Positions 7,843 through 15,589 of a DNA stretch of 17,352 nt are shown in pieces. How positions within the stretch are numbered: position 1 is the stretch's first letter; every line of letters begins with the position of its first letter. The position numbers were made by a program, and so were the translations under genes. Location: the NCBI GenBank assembly GCA_900128585.1, contig LT642451.1:1-17352 (forward strand), written 5' to 3'. This DNA comes from Stramenopiles sp. TOSAG23-3. Taxonomy: Eukaryota > Sar. The notes under the pieces were generated by a model. The model searched no databases. It saw only the letters and a program-made list of their open reading frames with translations, and was not told the DNA's origin.

Positions 7843-9705
7843 TCATTTTATCTCTTCTTCCTCCCCGTTTATCCAGGATGAGTCGATTTCATCAACGAAA
7901 TCGCTGCGATTTATGTACGATTCAACATCAGGATCGTTCCGTCCATCTTCCGCTTGATCGCCACCAAGAAGGCCGGCCACCTCATCGTGGTCAAACCCAC
8001 CAAAATATTCCTCCGTGTGTTGCCACTGGAACCCACCCGATTTCCGCACTTCCGATTTCATCAAAATGTAGACGGCCGCCGCGATCACGTGCAAGCCCGC
8101 ACAGAGGAGCATGACTCCCGTTTCCGACATTTCCATCATCAGCATGATGCTGATCAGAGCGTACAGGGGTAGGCGAAAAATGTTGTAAATTGATACACGG
8201 AACTTTTCCGGTACGGCAGCGCACTTGAACACCGCCAGCGCGGGGAGGTATACCCCAGCGCACAGCGAGTAGACCATGAAGCCGCACAGATCCAGGAGAG
8301 GGGAGTTGTGGGTAATGATGCACGGCGACAAGCTGAGGGCGGCAACGAGCAAGTACGCGTTCAGCTTCAGTTCCTTCGGCCCTTGCCGCTGCCCATCGCC
8401 CGAACTCATCGCGGCGCCTCTTAGCGCGGAGGTGGACAACGTTGGCCACGTTACCAGAGGACAAACCGAAGAGCCGATCATGAAGCACAGGACGAGTATG
8501 GCGAACATCATGTCAATTTGGACTTGCGGCGCCATCGCGTTGATGTACTTGGACCAGGAGAACAAGAAAATGTAGTAGGCCCCTTCGGCGCATGAGCAAA
8601 TCACTGCCGCTTGAAAAAGCGAAGAATCTTTCTTTATCGCCTTCATGCCTTCGAAAAATGTGCTAGTGCACGAGGATGCGGAGCTACCGTGGGCCCCGCC
8701 GAGCTGGGAACGCTCGGAGAGGCTTCCATTCTGCTCGTACACGGGGGCCATCTGGGGGCTCCAGTGGTCCATCTCACTCAGCGCGCGGCCGTAGTTTTCA
8801 CTCCACACGTACCGCGTGAAGACTGCCACGAATAGCGTGACGAGGACCGATAGCTCCATGGACAGCAATGGCCCTCCCCACATCAAAGGCTCGAACCACC
8901 CCTTTCCCATGGGATACTCTTTCTCGAGCGTCACCACTTGGTCCACGGCGCCACCGACGAACGCGCAGATCCCAGTGCAGAACTGCGCAAACGCGAGGAT
9001 GTGGAGGACTTCAGAAATGCTCATGGCCCGAAGCTTGCACTCCCCGATGAGCCAGCATTCGAAACAAGAAAACAAAATAGACATAGCGATCCCAGAACAC
9101 ACCCTTGCAAAGATGAGCGCAACGAGCGAATCGAGGTGGAATAAAATACACGACACCATGTTGAAGATGCAAAACAACAAAACAAAACGCTTTCGACCAA
9201 ACCGGTCGGCAAAGGACAGCAAAGGGGTCCCAATGACGGCGGACGCGACGAAACTCGTACAGTACAGGGATATCAAGTCTTGCTCCTGCGACGTGCTCTT
9301 ATAAACCCGGAAAATAGAGTCCAATTCCATCTTGACAAGGTACTCTGACGCCAGAACTGCCGGTACGTAAGCGGACAAGTACAGGCACAACATCGAATCG
9401 AAACCACGGTGCCGCCCCTGGTCCTGTTTCCGTTGCCGAAAGACAGAGTTGCTGAAGCCTAGCAAGCCACAGATTACAGTAAGTGCAAAGCACAGCCCGA
9501 AAATCAACGAAACTGGCAGGTTTATGCCCCTCAGCTTGTTGCCGGACAGAATTCCTAACACGCTCGAGTGGTTTCCCCCGCTGGCAGGACGGATAGGCGT
9601 GGGAAGTTGAGGGGTAAGGTAGTGGTGGCGATACGAAAAGTTTTTCGCAACGTGGTGGCCGCCATATCGAGGCGACGTCGCGTGGCTTGATATATTCCGC
9701 TTCAT
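7843..9705 (-). CDS. Major facilitator superfamily transporter, MFSD5/MOT2 (molybdate-anion) family
   Basis: A 620-residue polytopic membrane protein. I use the ATG at 9703-9705; an upstream extension of seven codons uses GTG. Hydrophobic segments begin near residues 62, 105, 144, 174, 194, 234, 273, 362, 396, 448, 471, 503 and 529. The loop after the third carries DRFGRKR (167-173), the MFS motif A. Family-specific features of MFSD5 are a W.ENYGR motif after the first half (about 301-307), a YIFLFSW segment (378-384), and GVYLPALAVF followed by FRLPLY. Relatives in algae transport molybdate, so molybdate uptake is plausible but not shown here. It is longer than the usual ~450-470 residues through a ~60-residue N-terminus, a Ser/Gly-rich central loop (~310-355) and an acidic C-terminal tail (~555-620). 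Transport direction and membrane are unknown. Confidence 0.9.
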   Translation of the reverse strand: MKRNISSHATSPRYGGHHVAKNFSYRHHYLTPQLPTPIRPASGGNHSSVLGILSGNKLRGINLPVSLIFGLCFALTVICGLLGFSNSVFRQRKQDQGRHRGFDSMLCLYLSAYVPAVLASEYLVKMELDSIFRVYKSTSQEQDLISLYCTSFVASAVIGTPLLSFADRFGRKRFVLLFCIFNMVSCILFHLDSLVALIFARVCSGIAMSILFSCFECWLIGECKLRAMSISEVLHILAFAQFCTGICAFVGGAVDQVVTLEKEYPMGKGWFEPLMWGGPLLSMELSVLVTLFVAVFTRYVWSENYGRALSEMDHWSPQMAPVYEQNGSLSERSQLGGAHGSSASSCTSTFFEGMKAIKKDSSLFQAAVICSCAEGAYYIFLFSWSKYINAMAPQVQIDMMFAILVLCFMIGSSVCPLVTWPTLSTSALRGAAMSSGDGQRQGPKELKLNAYLLVAALSLSPCIITHNSPLLDLCGFMVYSLCAGVYLPALAVFKCAAVPEKFRVSIYNIFRLPLYALISIMLMMEMSETGVMLLCAGLHVIAAAVYILMKSEVRKSGGFQWQHTEEYFGGFDHDEVAGLLGGDQAEDGRNDPDVESYINRSDFVDEIDSSWINGEEEEIK

Positions 9706-10352
9706 ATTACCACACCCCAAACACACAAGACAAGAAAGACAATTGGACGCGCTCTTACCAATTGCACACGCTCTTTATCTCTCTTTCACTCTCTCTCTCT
9801 CTCTCTCTTCATTCGATGTTCATTCACTTCTTTCTACCGGTCATAAATATTACATTTTTTAAATCATTCAAACGCATAGAAGACGGATATTTTTAGGATG
9901 ATATAATAAAAAAAATTCAACTCCTACCCTTGGTAACTTTATTATACTACTATTCTCTCTTTACACACATCATAATATTATTATAATAATAATTTTTTTT
10001 TTTGTGTGGGTTGTTGCTTCTTCTTTGTGTTGTTGTCTGATCTTTTTATAAATTAGTCTATTAATTATATATAGGGAAAGAAGAGCCTCCTCCTTGATGC
10101 TCCTTGTATCAAAGAAATAATATTGATAGGAAATAAATACATATAATTACATAATACAATGTAGTTTTTAGTGAATTATTTCTTTTTTTTCCCTTCTCTA
10201 ATACTAACGCACGTATTTTTTATGATTCAAATAATATTTATAAAGAATGCTTTTGGTCAAAAGGTTATGTGTTCGTAATGCAGTAAAAGCAAATGGTGTG
10301 GGTTTAGAATCTTTCTTCTTTCCAGGTATTTCAGACTACGTACTCAAATATC
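9706..10352. other. AT-rich spacer between the transporter promoter and the 3' end of the small basic protein gene
   Basis: Both neighbours are on the minus strand, so the left part holds the transporter promoter and 5' UTR and the right part the 3' UTR of the gene at 10353-10709. I see no ORF with protein-like composition, no RNA gene, and no copy of the 3'-end repeat. Besides a CT tract the sequence is poly-T and TAATA-rich. Confidence 0.65.
9789..9808. promoter_or_regulatory. GA repeat (CT on plus) upstream of the transporter start
   Basis: Ten CT units 84-103 bases upstream of the transporter ATG, so a GA tract on the sense strand, flanked by CATTC motifs. A similar CT tract with CATTCATTC lies upstream of the coiled-coil gene. 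A promoter or 5' UTR role is inferred from position only. Confidence 0.35.
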
Positions 10353-10709
10353 TTAAAGGAACTCTTTCGCAGTCATCCCAATATCTTTTAAAAATTGTTG
10401 CTTTGCTCGAATCTTGGCGAGCCGTCGCTCGGCGGCGGCTTGCTTCTGCATCTTCGTGATTTTGTTCTGTTTGTTGGTTACACGAAAACGATTTCTCATT
10501 CTCTTCATGTGGTTTTTTCTTCTTATCCCTGGCCTCACTGAATCTGGCCCCCCAACTCCCCACCTTTTGTCCGTCGACGAGTCCGGCAAACTACCAGTGG
10601 CACTCCCAAAACTATTTACAAACACACTCGGAACACTTCTCTGCAAAAACGGACCCCTCGTACAAACCAACGTACGCGAACGGGTAATCAGGGAAGTAAA
10701 CAACGACAT
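10353..10709 (-). CDS. Small basic protein with mitochondrial-type presequence, family not recognised
   Basis: A 118-residue protein ending at TAA. Residues 1-35 (MSLFTSLITRSRTLVCTRG...) have no acidic residue and are rich in Arg, Ser, Thr and hydrophobics, like a mitochondrial targeting peptide. After a Gly/Ser/Pro linker (36-60), residues 62-106 are strongly basic (IRRKNHMKRMRNRFR, then KMQKQAAAERRLAKIRAKQQ) and probably helical. The C-terminus is FLKDIGMTAKEFL. Short, basic and apparently matrix-targeted proteins of this kind are often mitoribosomal or RNA-associated, but I recognise no family. An in-frame ATG at 10782-10784 would add 25 residues; I prefer the downstream ATG because it starts the presequence directly, and the upstream stretch contains a TATA-like CTTATATAG. 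It is divergent from TIM21. Confidence 0.65.
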   Translation of the reverse strand: MSLFTSLITRSRTLVCTRGPFLQRSVPSVFVNSFGSATGSLPDSSTDKRWGVGGPDSVRPGIRRKNHMKRMRNRFRVTNKQNKITKMQKQAAAERRLAKIRAKQQFLKDIGMTAKEFL

Positions 10710-11480
10710 GACCAATTCTCTCTGAAACACACTATATAAGTAAGAGTTCACACAATGCCTTCTTGAAAATATATATAACGACATATGTGTTTCTTTCTCG
10801 CTCCGTCTGTACCGATTGCTTATTTACATAAATATCAGTATGTCGTAATTTACAAAAAGAAAGCGATGTGTTATTTTAAAATATAATAATCATCAATCAT
10901 CAACGAAGAGAGAAGAAGATGAATAAAAAATAATAATAATAAAAATATGAAAAAATAATATTATATGATGAAGAAGAAAGAAGAAAAGAAGTAAAAGAAG
11001 AAAGAAGAAGAAGAAAGATGAAAAAATAATAATAATAAGATTGATGATGATGTGAGCCCCGCCGACGATGCGACGGATGGACGGAGACTTCTATACTTCT
11101 TCTTTTTTCGCTAATTATAATTACATAGAAATAGTATTGAAAAACATTCATGGCCAACAAATCTTCTTTTAGAAATTCTATGCTGTGCCCTTTCTATATA
11201 TTATAATATATTTTTTTTTATTGATGTGATGATTGTGATAGCTATGATGAGATATGATGCTTACTTTTTTTTTTAGAAGAAAACATGTTGTGTTCTTCTT
11301 TTTTTTTTTGTGACAACAATGAAAGTTACTTCATGTTAAAGATTACGATGAAAAGAAATGAATTAATTCATAGGTTTATACGAATTTTGAATCTCTTTGT
11401 CCATTGGTTGTGCGAAATCCGTTGTTTTCCTTGGTTGTCTCATTGAATAGTTTCATTTTAAACCGTTGCTGCAACACCAC
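10710..11480. other. Divergent spacer between the small mitochondrial-type gene and TIM21
   Basis: About 770 bases that must contain the promoters of both outward-facing genes. It has a TATATAAG string at 10731-10738, purine-rich AAG/AAGA runs at about 10960-11030, poly-T runs at about 11210-11310, and a short GC-rich patch at 11053-11090 (CCCCGCCGACGATGCGACGG) that stands out from its surroundings. No credible ORF or RNA gene is visible. Confidence 0.6.
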
Positions 11481-12545
11481 ATGTTTCGTTCTGCAATTCT
11501 ACTACGGCAGCCCGCGCGGCGAGTCTTTGGGAATAGCGCACTTCGATCGTTTTCGAAGGCGCCGAGAGCGTCCCGCTCTGCCCTCTCCACGTTAGCGTTG
11601 GCGAACGGGAAGAATTCTGTGCGTGCACTTGGGCGCAGCACTGTATTAGGAACTCGTGGGCAGCAGATGGCTCTCTTCTCCTCGGGGGGGGGGTCTAGCA
11701 AAGAGGGTGGGCACGCGCTGGAGAAAGCAAAGTACATTGACGAAACCATAAACCCGAAAGAGAAACAGTGGGAGGTTATGACCACGGGGGAAAAAGTAAA
11801 GGAGGGTTCCAAGACGGGAATGATCCTTGGTATCGCCGGTTTGGTGCTGGTGTGTGGGTTCTACATCGCCAGAGAACTTATGCCAACGGGTATGTCTCCC
11901 AACACAGTGTTTTCGAGGGCGTTCGACGTCGCGAAAGAGCACCCCGACGTGACCAACCGCCTTGGCACCCCGCTGACCGGCCACGGGCACGACCACGGCG
12001 GTCGCCGAGAGGGGAGAAGGAATATATTAGATTCGGACAAGTATGTGGACGAATTTGGACAAGATGTAGTGCGCATTAAGTTTGACCTGGAAGGTCCACG
12101 GGGAAAAGGCATCATGTACGCCGCCGTCGCCTCAAACACCAAGCGTGGGAAGCTGCAGTATTTGATATTTCAGGAAGTCTCTACAGGCCGATCGTACGTG
12201 TTGATAGACAACCGCAAAGCCATGACGGACGAGGACGAGCAAAAGAAACTTGCCAACGGTATTGTAAATTTAGGGGGCGTCATGTATGGTTCGGAGCAAA
12301 GCGATGATACCCAGCGCCAGAAAATGGAGTTTGGCGATTTCTTTGACAAGATCAAATACATGGAGTGCGACAAGCACGGCCTTGACAAGGAATCCGACGA
12401 GACATGCACCAAATTGAAGATGAAATTCCCGGCTTGGAAGTTTGACGACCGTGTATACCAAGGGGTATTTAACCGAAAGAACATGACGAAGCTGCTCAAG
12501 CAAGAACAGGCTTATGCGAATTTGAAGAAGAAACAGAAGGAGTGA
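11481..12545 (+). CDS. TIM21: Mitochondrial import inner membrane translocase subunit TIM21, with C-terminal extension
   Basis: TIM21 is an inner-membrane subunit of the TIM23 presequence translocase, with its folded domain in the intermembrane space. This protein has 354 residues from the ATG at 11481; an upstream extension uses TTG. Residues 1-65 form an Arg/Ser/Ala-rich presequence with almost no acidic residues. A single membrane segment lies at 113-131 (GMILGIAGLVLVCGFYIA). Residues 138-245 match the TIM21 fold: FSRAFDVAKEHPDVTNRLG, a glycine/basic loop GHGHDHGGRREGRR, then YVDEFGQDVVRIKFDLEGPRG and the strand ending in YVLIDNR. Residues 250-354 are a further ~105-residue charged extension, ending Lys-rich, beyond the usual TIM21 end; it contains Cys296 and Cys309. 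The gene converges on the coiled-coil gene 241 bases downstream. Confidence 0.88.
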   Translation: MFRSAILLRQPARRVFGNSALRSFSKAPRASRSALSTLALANGKNSVRALGRSTVLGTRGQQMALFSSGGGSSKEGGHALEKAKYIDETINPKEKQWEVMTTGEKVKEGSKTGMILGIAGLVLVCGFYIARELMPTGMSPNTVFSRAFDVAKEHPDVTNRLGTPLTGHGHDHGGRREGRRNILDSDKYVDEFGQDVVRIKFDLEGPRGKGIMYAAVASNTKRGKLQYLIFQEVSTGRSYVLIDNRKAMTDEDEQKKLANGIVNLGGVMYGSEQSDDTQRQKMEFGDFFDKIKYMECDKHGLDKESDETCTKLKMKFPAWKFDDRVYQGVFNRKNMTKLLKQEQAYANLKKKQKE

Positions 12546-12576
12546 GTTTGTAGAAAGTAAGAAGTTCTTATTATAC

Positions 12577-12604
12577 ATAAATAACAGCCAAATTTTCGTT
12601 TTAA
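12577..12604 (-). repeat. 3'-end repeat, minus-sense copy in the second convergent spacer
   Basis: The plus strand reads AAATAACAGCC at 12579-12589 followed by AAATTTTCGTTTTAAAA, the reverse complement of the repeat with one G in the left arm. It lies 34 bases past the TIM21 stop, is antisense to TIM21 and in sense with the coiled-coil gene. Confidence 0.85.
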
Positions 12605-12628
12605 AATGGTATTGGGCGTATTATAATT

Positions 12629-12668
12629 TTAATTACTTAAATAACAGCCAATTTTCTTGTTTTTATAA
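12629..12668 (-). repeat. 3'-end repeat, second minus-sense copy in the second convergent spacer
   Basis: AAATAACAGCC at 12639-12649, 60 bases from the previous copy. On the minus strand it reads AAGAAAATTGGCTGTTATTT followed by AAGTAATTA, essentially identical to the plus-sense copies near Prp8 about 8 kb away. The rest of the 12546-12786 spacer is AT-rich with no ORF. Confidence 0.92.
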
Positions 12669-12786
12669 TTTGTTTTTTAGTTCGTTGTGTTCCCTGTTTC
12701 TCTTTTTGATTTTCTTTTGAATCGCCGTAACGCAGCATGAGAGACTGAAGAGTCTCGAAACTACGCGAGTGTGTGCTGCAAGATGT

Positions 12787-14130
12787 TCAATCGTACCACC
12801 TGGTTTTTCCTTGGAAAAACTTTTCGTGGTGCGAGGACCCAGAGAACTTTCCAGTGTTGTCGCCAGAGCTGTCGTCACTACCCCGGTACCGATTATCTTC
12901 CCCACCACCCTGCTCTGCCCACGACATTGCACCAGCGTCATCGTAACCTTGGAATGAATCTATACTAGGGGGGGTTCTGTCCTCGCTTTCCACGGAAGAT
13001 GCGGTCTTTCGCTGAGGGGTAGAGACTAAATTCGCAGACTTCATCGGCGAAAGGCTGATTCTTTGGTCTCCCCCATCGGCGCACATCTCAATGCTCATTC
13101 TCCCTCCCGGGGTAAATACTAGGTCCCAAACAATTTTTACCGACCCGTCCCTAGCAGAACGATTTTCCACCGATTCTAACCCCCGAATCAACATGGTCCC
13201 GAACGTCTCGGCGTTTGTTTCTGGGGAAAGCCAAACTTTTGAGCACATTCCATCGAACGATACATAGATTTGCACCCGACCTGCCCCCAAGTGTTCGTTT
13301 CGCATATGGAATACAACCGCCCGCTTGCATTTCGCCCCCCCATCCCGCACCAGGTGCAAACCGGCGTAGTAGTAGTAGTCGTCTTTCGGCTCTACGTGAA
13401 TGTTGCACACGGCATTCTGACTGCTCTCGCTGTACATCTGTAAGGCAATCAGGTTTGGCAACAGCTTGGGGTACCTTCTCCACAAAGCAACGTTTTTGGG
13501 CGTAAAGTTAAGCGGGATGTGAATCGGCACTTGCTTTCGCGTCGTTTGTGTTTGCGGGGCGTCGTAAATGCGGTTATTCCACTGGTTCATTTCATGCGGA
13601 AGAAACAGTTTCGGTGGCCACGCCTCGTCGTCCTGTTCTCGATGCATCGTGTGGATAATCTGCGTTAGCATTTGCTTGTCGTCGCTCGATTTGTTCATGA
13701 CTTGCTCTATGACCCTTCTCTGCGCGCGTATCTTGTTTTCAAGTGCGTCTCGCTCTTTCGAAAACTGTTGAAGTGTGTTCTTGTGGACTTGGTCTTGCAC
13801 CTCGATGTGGGCTTGCAGCTGCTTCAGGTCGTGCTCTAAAGTGATCCGCCTCCGTTCTTTTTGCTTGTCTGTGACGGGCGTCTTGCGTTTCTTCTTTTTT
13901 TTCACCTTTGTGGCGCTGGCCAGTAGCGCTTCCACTTTGTTCACTTCCTTCCGAAGCGTTCGTCGGAGTTTTGCAGGAACCTTTCGAAGGGCCAGTTGGT
14001 GCTGGGACATGATGGAGACCAGGTCTTTCAGCTGCCGGCGTGAGTTGATCATCCACAGCTCCAGCTCTAGGGATTGCTCCAAGTCACCCTTCACGGGTTC
14101 CCTCGTAGTAAACGCATCGTTTGATAGCAT
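12787..14130 (-). CDS. Unrecognised coiled-coil protein with a nuclear-type basic patch
   Basis: A 447-residue protein from an ATG at 14128-14130 to TGA. Residues 15-75 and 88-165 are heptad-like, highly charged helices (coiled coil), separated by KVKKKKKRKTP (76-85), which resembles a nuclear localisation signal. Residues 170-360 look like a folded domain: WPPKLFLPHEMNQW, IPLNFTPKNVALWRRYPKLLPNLIALQMY, a run of four Tyr (252-255), and strands such as RVQIYVSFDG and VKIVWDLVFTPGGRMSIEM. Residues 361-447 are Ser/Gly/Asp-rich and presumably disordered, with SP and TP sites. I recognise no family and see no catalytic motif. The domain order, coiled coil then a beta-rich domain, suggests an oligomerising scaffold, which is inference only. 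It converges with TIM21 and is downstream-flanked by two 3'-end repeats. Confidence 0.8.
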   Translation of the reverse strand: MLSNDAFTTREPVKGDLEQSLELELWMINSRRQLKDLVSIMSQHQLALRKVPAKLRRTLRKEVNKVEALLASATKVKKKKKRKTPVTDKQKERRRITLEHDLKQLQAHIEVQDQVHKNTLQQFSKERDALENKIRAQRRVIEQVMNKSSDDKQMLTQIIHTMHREQDDEAWPPKLFLPHEMNQWNNRIYDAPQTQTTRKQVPIHIPLNFTPKNVALWRRYPKLLPNLIALQMYSESSQNAVCNIHVEPKDDYYYYAGLHLVRDGGAKCKRAVVFHMRNEHLGAGRVQIYVSFDGMCSKVWLSPETNAETFGTMLIRGLESVENRSARDGSVKIVWDLVFTPGGRMSIEMCADGGDQRISLSPMKSANLVSTPQRKTASSVESEDRTPPSIDSFQGYDDAGAMSWAEQGGGEDNRYRGSDDSSGDNTGKFSGSSHHEKFFQGKTRWYD

Positions 14131-15233
14131 GTTGAAAGTTCGTCTCTCGGCAGGAATGCAGCAAAACGCCGTCGTAGTTTCTATCTGTTTAAAACCGTGC
14201 TTGCAATGGATTTAGAACATGTTCCACAGGGAATTGATTCTATTCTACCCATTCAATCATTCATTCATTCCCTCTCTCTCTCTTTCATCCATGGCATTGA
14301 ATATAGATTTGATTTACCAGTTCATCAGGGTGTTTCAATACCAGGTACCCGTATATACGGGTAACTACGGGTACGTACGGTACAGGTACGGTAACGTCTT
14401 TCTCATATTTTTTTTCTTCCTGTAATACCGATTAATACTAACACAGCAGGTATATGCATGATAATGGTACTTATAATAATATATATCGTATGCTTAATTA
14501 TTTATACTATATACGGTGCTAGCTTCAATCAAAAAAAAATATGATATTAAAGAAGAATGAAGAAGAAAATAAATATATTGCTGAGATGTCTTGTCTTTGT
14601 TTACGCTATGTAATAGTATACTTGTATTATAGTTAATATATAGGAAAAGAATATTTGTATATTTACTACTACTTACCAAGTAACATTACTATTAGTCTAA
14701 TAAATTAGCAAACAACAAAAAATAAAAATTTAAATAAAAAAAAGAAGAAAAAAAAAAATGAGAAAAATAAATAAATAATAATCTTCTAATTTTTTTACTA
14801 AAATTTCTAATAATTGTTATTCTACATAATTTATTCATCTTAATTATAATCTTATTTCATATATATTAAATTGAACATAAATAGTATACTACATTAATTC
14901 AAAAAAACAAAAAACTTTCTGTTTTAGTTAGATAGTTGTTATTTTAGGTACTGGTATCAGGTATAATACCACCAAGGTAGCATCATTACCGACGGAGGGG
15001 GGGGTTCTACTTGTGAGTTCAGTTAGTAGCATTTCTTTTCTTGCTTATGGAAAGAACGATTACGTATCGTTGGGGAATTGAAAGGAAGGTTTGGATTGGG
15101 CAATGTACGACTAAAAGAAGAATCGCTGATTGTTTTGGGTACGATACGAAAGGACATTGAACATCCATAGTGGATTTTATTTGCACTTCGCACCGTTTAT
15201 TAGGCAACCTTGTAGTAGAACACGAACCACATC
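14131..15233. other. AT-rich spacer upstream of the coiled-coil gene
   Basis: The first ~150 bases should be the promoter and 5' UTR of the coiled-coil gene and contain CATTCATTC followed by six CT units (14272-14283). A perfect palindrome lies at 14346-14363. Bases 14400-15000 are extremely AT-rich, with poly-A runs and no protein-like ORF or RNA gene that I can identify. Confidence 0.65.
14346..14363. repeat. Perfect 18-bp palindrome
   Basis: TACCCGTATATACGGGTA equals its own reverse complement. Related ACGGGTA, GTACGG and GGTACGG words follow up to about 14393. It sits about 215 bases upstream of the coiled-coil gene start, so it could be a site for a dimeric regulator, or just a repeat-derived palindrome. 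Confidence 0.7.
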
Positions 15234-15449
15234 ATGTCGGCACGGGTTGTAGATGATAGTGAAACAATTAGCTGTAGCGTAGAGGAGACACCACCTCCGG
15301 GGCCAGCGACCTCATCGGGGTCCGGGGCTGGTAGCGAACAAATGCGGTCGGAGGCCATTTTTGGGGATAGCAACTTATCATTTCTCATGATGGTGCTAGT
15401 GCTGTTGCACCTGTTGCAGTATTCCATGCGGGATCCATGCACCTGTTGA
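15234..15449 (+). CDS. Possible small tail-anchored membrane protein (uncertain)
   Basis: A 71-residue ORF with an ATG start, in a GC-richer island unlike the AT-rich DNA to its left. The N-terminal half is acidic and Ser/Pro/Gly-rich (DDSETISCSVEETPPPGPA). Residues 48-65 are a single hydrophobic stretch (LSFLMMVLVLLHLLQYSM), leaving only RDPCTC after it, the layout of a tail-anchored protein. No family is recognised. The opposite strand is also open over the same bases, which weakens the case. It could be the exon of a spliced gene or a chance ORF. Confidence 0.3.
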   Translation: MSARVVDDSETISCSVEETPPPGPATSSGSGAGSEQMRSEAIFGDSNLSFLMMVLVLLHLLQYSMRDPCTC

Positions 15450-15589
15450 ACTTGCGAAAGTGTACAGCGCTGCGGGGAAGTAAGTGCCTTTTGTTTCCGA
15501 AAAGGGAGGAGGCCCCTCGCTGGACGTTCAAAACGCCACCAATGCTAAACGGCCGTCGCCACGATCGGATCCCATCACAGGTTAGGTGA
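15437..15589 (+). CDS. Possible 50-residue basic ORF (very uncertain)
   Basis: ATG at 15437-15439 to TGA at 15587-15589, overlapping the end of the 71-residue ORF by 13 bases in another frame. The product is basic and Pro-rich (RKCTALRG near the start, RWTFKTPPMLNGRRHDR near the end). Within it, GTAAGT at 15480-15485, GCTAAAC at about 15544-15550 and CACAG at 15576-15580 would also fit the donor, branch and acceptor of a ~101-base intron, so this stretch may instead be a spliced transcript. Confidence 0.15.
   Translation: MHLLNLRKCTALRGSKCLLFPKREEAPRWTFKTPPMLNGRRHDRIPSQVR

Noticed and set aside
10710-10784. Upstream in-frame ATG at 10782-10784 as start of the small basic protein
   Set aside because: It would add an AT-rich 25-residue leader containing a TATA-like string; the ATG at 10707-10709 gives a presequence directly. 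Not excluded, only less likely.
15200-15442. Minus-strand open frame of 80 codons opposite the 71-residue ORF
   Set aside because: It opens with GTG, its internal ATG product has no recognisable feature, and the plus-strand frame has a more protein-like layout with a single hydrophobic C-terminal segment.
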